Source: Nostoc sp. XA010 (GTDB lineage: Bacteria > Cyanobacteriota > Cyanobacteriia > Cyanobacteriales > Nostocaceae). Taken from it: a DNA stretch of 64,000 nucleotides. Positions 43,430-52,033 of this stretch are shown here, piece by piece. A program made the translations under genes and the position numbers. How positions within the stretch are numbered: the stretch's first letter is position 1; each line of letters starts with the position of its first letter. Below the pieces are notes generated by a model. That model saw only the letters and a program-made list of their open reading frames with translations, was not told the DNA's origin and did no database searches. The stretch covers positions 29,466 to 93,465 of the forward strand of contig NZ_JAIVFX010000026.1 of assembly GCF_020829625.1 (NCBI RefSeq). Reading direction: 5' to 3'.

Positions 43430-44761
43430 TTATAGTTTAAATCTAGGATATCCTACTGATGCTTGCCTAGCTTGAGAAGATGAATGATGCTGATTTTTAG
43501 TAGAACCAAAAACCCGTTCGCCATCTACCTGTAAGGGTACATCGCCTTCTACAGCCGATAATGTAATTTGACGCGGTAATTCGATTTTAAACGTTGAACC
43601 GACCCCTAATTTGCTCTCCAGAAAGATTTTGCCGCCCATCATTCGCACCAGTGAATCTATAATTGCCAAACCCAAACCTGTACCTGGATATTTCCGAGTG
43701 AGAGTTTGATCGACTTGTCGAAATGCTTCAAAAATACGTTTAAAATCTCTGGATGCTATGCCAATACCTGTATCCCGAACAATAATTGCTAATCGATTTG
43801 CAGGTAGTTCTTTAACTTCAACCCAAACTTCACCAAACTCTGTAAACTTAATGGCATTGGAGAGCAGATTAATTAAAATCTGTTTGATCCGAACTGGATC
43901 ATTAAATACCAAGCTATTTTGTAAATCGTTTTGCACTAACAATGATAGATTTTTGGCGTCAGCTAGGGAACGCATTTCACTTACAGTAAGATTTATTACC
44001 TTTGAGATATCAAATCTTTCCCCTTTTAAGTCTAATCGTCCTGCCTCCAGCTTGGAAAAGTCAAGAACTTCATTGACTAGCATCAGCAAATGTTTCCCAT
44101 TATTCAAGATGCGTTCAACCATATCTGCCTGCTGGTGCGTTAGTTGCCCGAACTTAGGACGCAACAGTATTTGCGAAAAACCAATAATCGCATTCATCGG
44201 CGTTCTGAGTTCGTGAGACATAGTTGCCAAAAAATGTGATTTTAGCACTGATGCTTCTGATAGCTTGAAGTTTTGCATTTGAAGCTGTTGCTGTTGTCTC
44301 TCCAATTCTTGGTTCTTACGAATAAGTTGTTCATGACTTTCTCTAAGCTGCTCTTTTGCCAAAGCTACCTGTATTTCAGCCCGATAAACCCGAATCGCAC
44401 TCCGCAAAACTTGTGCTAAATTTTCTGGAGATATCCTAGACTTAGAGAGATAGTCTGTAGCACCAGCTTTCAATAATTGGACAGCAGTTTGTTTATCTTC
44501 TTGACCAGTTAAGACTACTAAAGGAACTTTAATTTCCGAAGAACGTAGCTGTTGAATTAAGGTTAGTCCATCCTGATCTAGTAAGCGAGAGCCGAGGAAA
44601 ACACAATCATAAGCAGTAGTGGTTAAAATAGAAAACGCATTATTGCCATCGGCTACTTCAGATAGTTCCATTTGAATACCTGCTTTAGTCAAGGCACAAC
44701 GGACTGCCACCCGGTCTACTTCATCATCATCTACAACCAAAATTTTCAGCGTATCTTCCAT
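43430..44761 (-). CDS. Histidine kinase with a degenerate receiver domain
   Basis: The 443-residue protein has a receiver-like N-terminus, a coiled coil (AKEQLRESHEQLIRKNQEL), HisKA (ATMSHELRTPMNAI, His present) and HATPase (NLLSNAIKF, DTGIGIA, GTGLGLAI). In the receiver, the acidic pair (VVDDDEVD) and Lys (YLSKSR) are kept, but the phosphoacceptor is replaced: CVFLGSRLLDQDG instead of the usual CVFLD-R-PDxDG. The receiver therefore cannot be phosphorylated normally. It is upstream of and co-oriented with the kinase at 42270. Confidence 0.94.
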   Translation of the reverse strand: MEDTLKILVVDDDEVDRVAVRCALTKAGIQMELSEVADGNNAFSILTTTAYDCVFLGSRLLDQDGLTLIQQLRSSEIKVPLVVLTGQEDKQTAVQLLKAGATDYLSKSRISPENLAQVLRSAIRVYRAEIQVALAKEQLRESHEQLIRKNQELERQQQQLQMQNFKLSEASVLKSHFLATMSHELRTPMNAIIGFSQILLRPKFGQLTHQQADMVERILNNGKHLLMLVNEVLDFSKLEAGRLDLKGERFDISKVINLTVSEMRSLADAKNLSLLVQNDLQNSLVFNDPVRIKQILINLLSNAIKFTEFGEVWVEVKELPANRLAIIVRDTGIGIASRDFKRIFEAFRQVDQTLTRKYPGTGLGLAIIDSLVRMMGGKIFLESKLGVGSTFKIELPRQITLSAVEGDVPLQVDGERVFGSTKNQHHSSSQARQASVGYPRFKL

Positions 44762-45137
44762 CGGTTTTTATTTTTGCCGCTAAACATAGGTTGATGTATA
44801 ACATTCCTGTTTTGAGATTATCTAATTAAAATATAAGATTTTCGGATATTTAAAATCTGTAACTTTATTGACTAAGGCATTTCGCACAATATTCAATACT
44901 TGTTGACCTTTGCCATCATCTCTAAAAAGTTAGAGAAGGTCACGTCGCTCCGAATTTAAAATTAAAAATTAATAATTACCATAAATAAATTTAAAGGCTT
45001 GTATTATGAGTCTGTTTCGGTAATTAACAAACCAAAAACTATTGGTCTGAAAACAGCAAGCATAGCTAATATAAAGTAAAATAAAATACTTTTGCTTTGC
45101 TTAAAACAATTGTAATTGAGTCAGCAAGCGACCGTCG
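44762..45137. other. AT-rich spacer
   Basis: It is a promoter region for the kinase pair on the left; no further gene or RNA is seen. Confidence 0.4.
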
Positions 45138-45560
45138 TCAGCCATTGGTGAGAGTTGCATAGCATTGTCGTGTACCATAAATTGAGTAGTTATACTTATA
45201 AGATTGATTAATTAGGTAGATGAAAAAGTAGCTTCTTATACCAATTTGTGAATCTGAAGTAATCCTACCTCCTGAGATTTCGGCAATTTTCTTAACGATC
45301 GCTAGACCCGTGTTAGTATTTTCCTGGCGATCGCAGCCTTCCACATCCAGTCAAAAGTCGGGACAGCAAGCTTCCCACCGAGAACAACCAATTACTTTGC
45401 TGCTAGTAATTCCACCAAATTTTAACGCCGTCTAATTCTCTTCCATGAGGGTGCCCATCAGGCGCATCAATCCGAGGAATCCAAAGGTTTGGTTAAAAAT
45501 GGCTCGAAACCATCGTTCACTTTCTCGTAAGATAATTTTTACCTTTTGTAATTTGTCCAT
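45138..45560 (-). pseudogene. Broken PAS-domain sensor histidine kinase
   Basis: On the minus strand, an ATG at 45560 starts a PAS domain (LRESERWFRAIFNQTFGFLG, then LMGTLMEEN). A TAG at 45434-45432 replaces what is CAG in PAS proteins (EAN-Q-TAL), and the same frame continues TALKFGGITSSKVIGCSRWE. It then skips to the kinase G2 region (NTGLAIVKKIAEISGGRI, from about 45342). The HisKA and most of the HATPase are deleted. It is clearly nonfunctional. Confidence 0.8.
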
Positions 45561-45834
45561 TTTTGTAAGCTTTATACAAGATAATAGTAATTAACTAATA
45601 GATCATGGCATCTGAAAGCTGAATTTTTCGCACAGGAGGAGCAATTTTGCATTAGCCTCAATCTTTCATACTTATTGTGCAAGTATCTATATATCTCTAG
45701 CTAGATTTATTCTCTATCTAAATGTTAAAAGATAGGAGGTTTATTATTTCTATCGGTGGATGCAGGGTGGTTGAAAGATCATCTATCTTAAGTTTGAGGA
45801 AAATAAATAGATAGCGCTTACAAAAAGTAATACT
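45561..45834. other. Spacer between the pseudogene and the NarL-type regulator
   Basis: It is AT-rich, with no clear feature apart from the likely regulator promoter. Confidence 0.4.
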
Positions 45835-45870
45835 TTGAAAGATGCAAACAGCCTAAGAGCGAGTGTAGCA

Positions 45871-46596
45871 ATGAATGAAATTAGCATTATTTTAATTGAA
45901 GATCATGACTTAACGCGAATGGGACTACGAGCAGCATTACAGTCTCACAGCGCATTGAAAGTAATTGGCGAAGCAGCAAATGCTACCCAAGGACTAAAAC
46001 TTTTGGAAACAGCAAAGCCAGATGTAGCGGTTGTAGATATCGGTTTGCCTGACATGGATGGCATTGAACTCACTCGTAAATTTAAACGCCACCAAGCTGA
46101 AACTGGGCAAACGACAACCAAGATTTTGATCTTGACAATGGATCACACAGAGGATGCTGTACTTGCAGCTTTCGCGGCGGGTGCTGATTCTTATTACATG
46201 AAAGAAACAAGTATCAGTAAATTAACTGAGGCAATCCAAGCAACTCACGGCGGTAATTCTTGGATTGATCCGGCAATTGCCAACGTGGTATTGCGGAAGA
46301 TGCGGCAAGGTATTCCTGGAGAGATCCAAGGTTCTGATAAAACGCCGAAGACTGTAAAAATTGAGGCATTGGCATCAGAATACGAGCAAGTTTTGGAAAC
46401 ATATCCCCTGACTCAACGAGAACTAGAAATCCTAGAATTGATTGTAGCTGGGTGTAGCAATGGGCAAATTGCCGAGAAACTCTACATTACAGTTGGTACT
46501 GTGAAGACGCATGTTCGTAATATTCTAAATAAACTGTGTGCGGATGATCGTACCCAAGCTGCTGTAAGGGCTTTACGTTCTGGGTTGGTAGCGTGA
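45871..46596 (+). CDS. NarL/FixJ-family response regulator
   Basis: The 241-residue product has a receiver (IIEDHDLTRMG, phosphoacceptor VAVVDIGLPDMDG, YYMKETS in place of the KP loop) and a LuxR-type DNA-binding domain (LTQRELEILELIVAGCSNGQ, KLYITVGTVKTHVRNILNKL). It is a transcription regulator. An earlier TTG at 45835 could extend it by 12 residues, but ATG 45871 begins at the receiver. Its kinase is unknown; the broken PAS kinase next to it may have been its partner (inference). Confidence 0.93.
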   Translation: MNEISIILIEDHDLTRMGLRAALQSHSALKVIGEAANATQGLKLLETAKPDVAVVDIGLPDMDGIELTRKFKRHQAETGQTTTKILILTMDHTEDAVLAAFAAGADSYYMKETSISKLTEAIQATHGGNSWIDPAIANVVLRKMRQGIPGEIQGSDKTPKTVKIEALASEYEQVLETYPLTQRELEILELIVAGCSNGQIAEKLYITVGTVKTHVRNILNKLCADDRTQAAVRALRSGLVA

Positions 46597-46597
46597 G

Positions 46598-46658
46598 GGG
46601 ATGAGGGAGCAGGGGGAGCAGGGGGAGGAGAGGGAGCAGAGGGAGCAAAAGAAGAAGA
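46598..46658 (+). repeat. GGGAGCAG repeat block
   Basis: Repeats of GGGAGCAGGG follow the stop of the response regulator. It is one of the short tandem repeats of this genome. Confidence 0.7.
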
Positions 46659-46691
46659 ACTATTGATTGTTACTCAATTCCCAATGCCCAA

Positions 46692-48053
46692 TCAAAATCG
46701 TTCCTGTAAACATTCTGCAATGCGTAGTGCTGCTCCGGGTTTACCCATGCGTCGTAGACCATTTTCGGCAATAATTTGCAAAATATCAGGATCTTTGAAT
46801 AGAGACTGTACAACCTTGGCAACTTCTGCTGGCTGCTCAACTAAAATCAAAGATGAGCCTAGAAGACGACTTTGAGCTTCAGCAAAACCACGGTTATATT
46901 GAGGCCCATTACCGGGAATCGCGATCGCAGGTTTTCCTAAACCGATAAACTGTTCTGTGGCTGTACCTGCCATCGCGATCGCTATATCTCCCAAATGTAG
47001 GCAATCATTATAAGCTTTTTGTGTCAGCAATAGATATGCATTTCTTTGTTTAAATGTCAAAACATTTGGATCGGCAATTTGGATAGGACATGCTGATTCA
47101 ATGCGCCAGCCTTGGGATTGCACACTTTGGGATAAAATATGAGAGTCTAAACCCGGAGCGATCGCACCTAAAAACACTACTCTATTAGAAGTATAAAAAA
47201 TCGAATTTCGCTCCTGGAAACTTGCCATCAACGCAGATACAGCAATCATAATTGTTTCCCAGTTAGCGTATGCCTCTGGCGGACGCGAACCAGGAAGAAG
47301 AGTCACTACAAAAGGCCGAACTATTTCTTGCTGTTGGCTATCCTGACTATAAAATTGTTGGCGTGAAAAGGTCGGTTGCAGAGCATCCATCATGGGATTA
47401 CCCAAATAAAAAGCTGGAATTGGCCATTGTTTTAATGTTTCCGTCGTCAGTGCATCTCTAAGAAACACCGCTTTACAACGGCGACGGCTCATTAACCAAC
47501 GTTCCCAAGGATGGTAAACTGAACCAGAAAAGTTTTCCCAATGCACATCTTTAGATTTTCGTGGTAATAATCCAGCTTCATCCCGTACATGATATTCAGA
47601 TTTCGCCGTACCTACAAAAGCATAATTAGCGCCACTGAAAGTTGCAAACAACAACGGGACAATATCTCCCACCGCTAAAATCGCTCTTTTATTACCTAAT
47701 TTTTTTTGAGAACTCACCCAACGGCGAATAGCTTTTATTTGCGTAAGGGTAAGTTGTAATAAACCACCGCGTACATCCCGCGCTAATTGGCGGCCATCCA
47801 TATAAATAAAGCCGCCAGAAGGCATAGTACGAACTGAACCGATGAGGGGAATATCCAACTGTTGGTAAGCACGTCCTTCACCTACTAGAGGTAAAGCAAA
47901 GATTTCTGGTGGGTTGGATTGTCGTTGGAGTTCTTGTAAAATCCGAACTGCAATCATATCTTCCCCATGACCATTACTTAATACAAGTAACCGTAAAGGA
48001 GGAGTTGCAGCTTGAGAGTTAGAGGTTAGGGATAATCGGGATACATTACTCAT
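46692..48053 (-). CDS. Lipid-A-disaccharide synthase-related protein
   Basis: The 453-residue product is LpxB-related: an N-terminal Rossmann-like half (RLLVLSNGHGEDMIAVRIL, VGEGRAYQQLDIPLIG) and a C-terminal half with LPGSRPPEAYANW and AIAMAGTATEQFIGLGKPAIAIPG typical of the nucleotide-sugar site. Known cyanobacterial homologues belong to a separate LpxB-related family of unknown reaction, as cyanobacteria do not make canonical lipid A. So glycosyltransferase is likely and the substrate unknown. It is monocistronic. Confidence 0.92.
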   Translation of the reverse strand: MSNVSRLSLTSNSQAATPPLRLLVLSNGHGEDMIAVRILQELQRQSNPPEIFALPLVGEGRAYQQLDIPLIGSVRTMPSGGFIYMDGRQLARDVRGGLLQLTLTQIKAIRRWVSSQKKLGNKRAILAVGDIVPLLFATFSGANYAFVGTAKSEYHVRDEAGLLPRKSKDVHWENFSGSVYHPWERWLMSRRRCKAVFLRDALTTETLKQWPIPAFYLGNPMMDALQPTFSRQQFYSQDSQQQEIVRPFVVTLLPGSRPPEAYANWETIMIAVSALMASFQERNSIFYTSNRVVFLGAIAPGLDSHILSQSVQSQGWRIESACPIQIADPNVLTFKQRNAYLLLTQKAYNDCLHLGDIAIAMAGTATEQFIGLGKPAIAIPGNGPQYNRGFAEAQSRLLGSSLILVEQPAEVAKVVQSLFKDPDILQIIAENGLRRMGKPGAALRIAECLQERF

Positions 48054-48109
48054 AGAACCTCGCAGTAAGTATTGTGAGTCTCAAGTGATGCTGATATCAT
48101 GCCATGAAG

Positions 48110-48240
48110 AGTGCCGAGTTCCGTTAGCGTTAGCGGAGTGTTTAGCCGATGCCTCGGCTTCGAGTTGAAAGACCACCCACAAGGGTAGCTACTGCGGTGG
48201 ACAGCTTTCTCGGCATAAAGCAAGTGGTGTCGGCACTTTT
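48110..48240. repeat. Structured 130-bp element with AGTGCCGA ends
   Basis: AGTGCCGA at 48110-48117 pairs with TCGGCACT at 48230-48237, followed by TTT. Inside are further hairpins (CGAAGCCGAGGC region; CCACCCACAAGGGTAGC... with GGTGG). It may be a MITE-like element or a structured leader of the minus-strand gene at 46692-48053. Confidence 0.5.
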
Positions 48241-49057
48241 ACTAAGTACAAAAATGCTAAGTATTTCTTAATTTGCTTAGGACTTATAGCAATTCTGTAT
48301 GAAGATGCACATAATCAGTCCCCCCTTGTGAAGGCGGGACGGCGTAGCCGGAGGGTAAATATATGCAGCTTCACAAAGAAACGGTATCAGCACTGAGTTC
48401 TATGAAAAGCACCCAGATTTTGATAACCCGCAACTTGGGTTAATATTTTTTTAACAAAAAGAATCATTATGGTGAGAAAGGGGTTGCCGACGGTAACTCC
48501 TTTCTCACTATAATCTTCTCTTAATAAATAGAAATATTGATTAGAAGCGGATAAAAATACTACTTAATATTAAAACTCTATGAACCTATCCCACTATTCT
48601 AAAAACTCCTACTTCTTTTCATAAAATGTACTGGAAAACCTTGATTTTTCGTTTTTAGTTCTCAATCAACCTAAGCTTTTTGGCACAAATCTTATTAGTG
48701 GGATAGGTTCATAGGAATCGTATTTGATTTTTGAAACTATTTACGGGCGCGGGGAGTGGGGAGTAGGGAATAAGGAATTAGGATTTTCGATCTGTACCGA
48801 GCCATAAATCAAATATTAGTCCTATATTCGTTCATTTTTTAAAGCAATACTTATTACCCAGTCGTACAGAATTAATAGTAAATGGGGATCTAAGCCTCTC
48901 GTACTGCTAGCGTGAAACAAAAAATGGTAATTAACTGTCTAGTGTATACAAAGGTATGAATGGGTAAATCCGCAAATAAGCTGGAAATTAGTGTTATCCC
49001 TATTCCTGAACCTTTGTATAACTAACTCTCAGTTAATTAGCTTAAATATTATATATT
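48241..49057. other. Gene-free spacer with a MITE and promoter region
   Basis: Apart from the inverted-repeat element at 48578-48714 and a GGCGGGACGGCGTAGCCGGAGGG repeat near 48333, no feature is recognised. The last 150 bases should contain the Omp85 promoter. Confidence 0.45.
48578..48714. mobile_element. 137-bp MITE with 19-bp perfect terminal inverted repeats
   Basis: CTATGAACCTATCCCACTA at 48578-48596 and its exact complement at 48696-48714 bound an AT-rich core without coding capacity. Each end carries TA as its second and third bases, consistent with the TA duplication of IS630/mariner-type transposition. It is therefore probably a non-autonomous element of that superfamily. Confidence 0.75.
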
Positions 49058-51139
49058 ATGAAAATTTCTGCTACTGCAATTTTGACTTTAGCTACTTTGG
49101 CTGCTGCCAATATTACTCAGCAAGCAACGGCTGCACCTACTAAAGCCGTCACTCCAACTACAAAAACTGATGACTTAGTAGTGCCAGTGATTGAAGATAC
49201 TCCCACCCGCATAGAAACAATTGCTTCGCCAGAAACTATAGTTGCACAACAATTTTCCCAAAATACTGCCCCAGTGCCAACAGCTGTTAACAACAACTCC
49301 ACAGTAGTTTTAAAACCAGTAGACAAGGCAACACTAAAACAATCAGTAACAATCCCCCTCATCACCTCTGCTTCATCCTCTCCTCCCCAAACCCCTGCTA
49401 TAGACAACCGCTTAGTAGTCACGGCTACAGATGTACAGGTAGTGGGAGCCAATCAAGAATTGCAGCAAATCGTTCGCAAAGTAATTAAAACCCAGGTAGG
49501 TGGAGAAACTAGTCAAAGCCAGCTACAAAAAGATGTAACTGCAATTTTAGATACAGGTTTATTTAGCAATGTCAGTGTGAATAGCTTTAGCACACAGGCT
49601 GGATTAAATGTAGTTTATCAAGTGCAACCAGTGATTGTGCAATCGCTACAATTATCTGGCGCTAAAGTACTCACTTACCAAGTAGCCCAACAACAGTTGC
49701 AATCTCAAATTGGAACCACCATCAGTCCTGCTGGACTCCAGCAAGCAGTAGCACAAATTAACAAATGGTACGCCGACAATGGTTATAATTTGGCACGGGT
49801 GTTATCAATTAAACCTAATTCTCAAGGTATTCTCACTGTGAATGTCGCTGAAGGCTTGGTGAGTAATATCAAGTTTCGCTTTATCAACGACGAGGGTAAA
49901 ACCATTGATAGCAAGGGTAATCCCGTGGGAGGACGCACCAAACCAGATTTTCTACAACAGCAACTCAAGCTAAAACCTGGTCAAATCTTCCAAGAAAATA
50001 TAGTTAAACAAGACATAGAACAGCTATATCGGACTGGTTTATTTGAGCAGGTGAATGTTGCCTTAGAAGGGGATGCGACAAAACTTGATTTAGTCTACCA
50101 ACTCAAAGAAAGTGGGGCGCGTGGTGTTAACGTGGGTGGTAGTTACAATGCCGATCAGGGGTTGATAGGTACAATCAGCTATCAAGATCAGAATGTTGGT
50201 GGTGTTAATGATACTTTAGGTGTGAATCTTGGTGTAAGTAGCCGAGACTTGCAGTTTAATAGCAAATTTATTAGTCCCTATCGGATAACTAACCCCGATC
50301 GCTTAGGGTACACTGTGAATGGTTTTCGTAGTCAGGAACTTTCGGAAACCTTTGACGACAAGATTAAGCTTGCTAACGGCGACAAAGTTCGAGAAGGTCA
50401 AATTGGCGGTGGTGTCAGCTTACAGCGACCAATTGATGACTGGAATACCTCATTAGGATTAAATTATACCCGAACTAGTATTCGCGATCGCCAAGGTAAT
50501 ATTACCCCGACCGACGCTCAAGGCAATCCCCTATCTGCGAGTGGAACTGGTATTGACGACCTAACTACCGTATCCTTCACCGCCACCAAAGACCAACGAG
50601 ATAATCCCCTCAATCCAACGAAAGGTTCCGTTCTGAGTTTGAGTACAGAACAATCTGTCCCCATCGGTCAAGGAAGTATTTCCCTAAATCGCCTCAAAGC
50701 CAATTACAGCCAATATTTGCCAGTGCAATTATTTAACACCAAACAACCACAAGTATTTGCAGTAAATCTGCAAGCTGGTACTGTCCTTGGTAATTTACCG
50801 CCCTACGAAAGCTTTAACTTGGGTGGTTCCAACTCAGTACGCGGTTACGATTCTGGAGATGTAGGGAGTGGCCGCAGTTATGTATTAGCTTCCGCAGAAT
50901 ATCGCTTCCCCGTCTTACCAATCGTAGGGGGTGTATTATTTGCCGATTTTGCCTCAGACTTAGGCTCCGGTGATACTGTATTAGGAGATCCAGCAGGTGT
51001 GCGAGGCAAAGCAGGCTATGGGTTTGGTTATGGGGCTGGAGTGCGCTTAAATTCACCACTAGGCTTAATTCGGGCTGACTATGGCATTAATGACCAAGGA
51101 GAAAGCAAAGTGCATTTAGGCATAGGTCAGCGATTTTAA
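49058..51139 (+). CDS. Omp85-family outer-membrane protein (BamA/TamA type)
   Basis: The 693-residue product has a signal peptide (ILTLATLAAANITQQATAA), a Pro/Thr-rich linker, three POTRA domains (about residues 120-350) and a C-terminal 16-strand barrel. The VRGY motif of the L6 loop (SNSVRGYDSGDVGSG) is present, and it ends in the aromatic signature IGQRF. Family members insert or secrete outer-membrane proteins. It may be the BamA-like factor or a paralogue, or conceivably a partner for the TpsA protein at 5680, but TpsB proteins normally have two POTRAs. Confidence 0.94.
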   Translation: MKISATAILTLATLAAANITQQATAAPTKAVTPTTKTDDLVVPVIEDTPTRIETIASPETIVAQQFSQNTAPVPTAVNNNSTVVLKPVDKATLKQSVTIPLITSASSSPPQTPAIDNRLVVTATDVQVVGANQELQQIVRKVIKTQVGGETSQSQLQKDVTAILDTGLFSNVSVNSFSTQAGLNVVYQVQPVIVQSLQLSGAKVLTYQVAQQQLQSQIGTTISPAGLQQAVAQINKWYADNGYNLARVLSIKPNSQGILTVNVAEGLVSNIKFRFINDEGKTIDSKGNPVGGRTKPDFLQQQLKLKPGQIFQENIVKQDIEQLYRTGLFEQVNVALEGDATKLDLVYQLKESGARGVNVGGSYNADQGLIGTISYQDQNVGGVNDTLGVNLGVSSRDLQFNSKFISPYRITNPDRLGYTVNGFRSQELSETFDDKIKLANGDKVREGQIGGGVSLQRPIDDWNTSLGLNYTRTSIRDRQGNITPTDAQGNPLSASGTGIDDLTTVSFTATKDQRDNPLNPTKGSVLSLSTEQSVPIGQGSISLNRLKANYSQYLPVQLFNTKQPQVFAVNLQAGTVLGNLPPYESFNLGGSNSVRGYDSGDVGSGRSYVLASAEYRFPVLPIVGGVLFADFASDLGSGDTVLGDPAGVRGKAGYGFGYGAGVRLNSPLGLIRADYGINDQGESKVHLGIGQRF

Positions 51140-51416
51140 GAAAGTGAGCATTCAGAATATTAACCTGGATTTCTCCCGAAAACTGAAAAAAGAGGATAGG
51201 ATTAGCCCTTTTCAAGTAGGTGGAAATAATTCTTATTTAACCTCTTCTCTCTGTGTTCTCTGCGCCTCTGTGGTTAAATAAAAAACTTTTTAATCGCGGG
51301 GCACAGTTGCTTTTAATATTTCTGAGCAACTCTCAGTTTTTGCTTCTTGTATTACTTATGTAAGAGTTAGGGAATAACGTAGACGCATACTCCTACGGAG
51401 AAGCAAGCTACGCGGA

Positions 51417-51577
51417 GCGTCTGTCTGCGATACCCTGCGCGTTCGCGTCAGCGTCCCGCAGGGAACGTAGAGAAGCGGCTTGCCGCAGGCTACCACAGAG
51501 GCGCAGAGAAGCCAGTGCGTTGGGCGGGTTCACCGACTTGTTCGCTCTTAGCGTTCCCGCAGGGTAGCAACTGGCGC
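51417..51577. repeat. Composite dispersed repeat (copies of 5004-5062 and inverted 8716-8820)
   Basis: 51417-51474 matches 5004-5062, and 51475-51577 is the reverse complement of 8716-8820. Two repeat families are joined here end to end in an 890-base gene-free spacer. Confidence 0.75.
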
Positions 51578-52033
51578 GGCACGGAGAAATTAGAGTTTGA
51601 GAGATATTTTGTGTAAGTCCTAAAATAAATTCGTTGGACTTGGTTACTGTTCAAAAATAATCAATTATTTGGTAATAAATAGTGTCGCGTTTCACTAAGA
51701 TATCCGAAATATGCTGATTATTAACTTACTAAAAATTACAAAATTTCTCTTTGGCATTGTAGCAAGTAACGTGTTATTTATCACATCAAAAGCGTGGCAG
51801 ACAAATTGAGCCTGTTTCCTACTTCAGGATTTCTTGACTCTCGCGTTATCCTATAAAGATAAAACTGTTGTGTTCATGAGGAGGTCTTTCTTACTTGGAT
51901 TCCAACAACTAAATCATCCCGTAAGATAGACAGGCAAAAACCCTGCCCCATATCAAAAATATGGGAAAATCTTTTAGGAATCCCTCAAGACTCAGGACTC
52001 GCTAGTTATCTGCTCACTCAGGACTCAGGATTT
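51578..52033. other. Spacer before the Ser/Thr kinase
   Basis: It is AT-rich at first, then contains the likely kinase promoter. ACTCAGGACTC repeats lie just before the start codon. Confidence 0.4.

Noticed and set aside
48110..48240. Cobalamin or other known riboswitch
   Set aside because: The conserved boxes of known riboswitch classes are not present.
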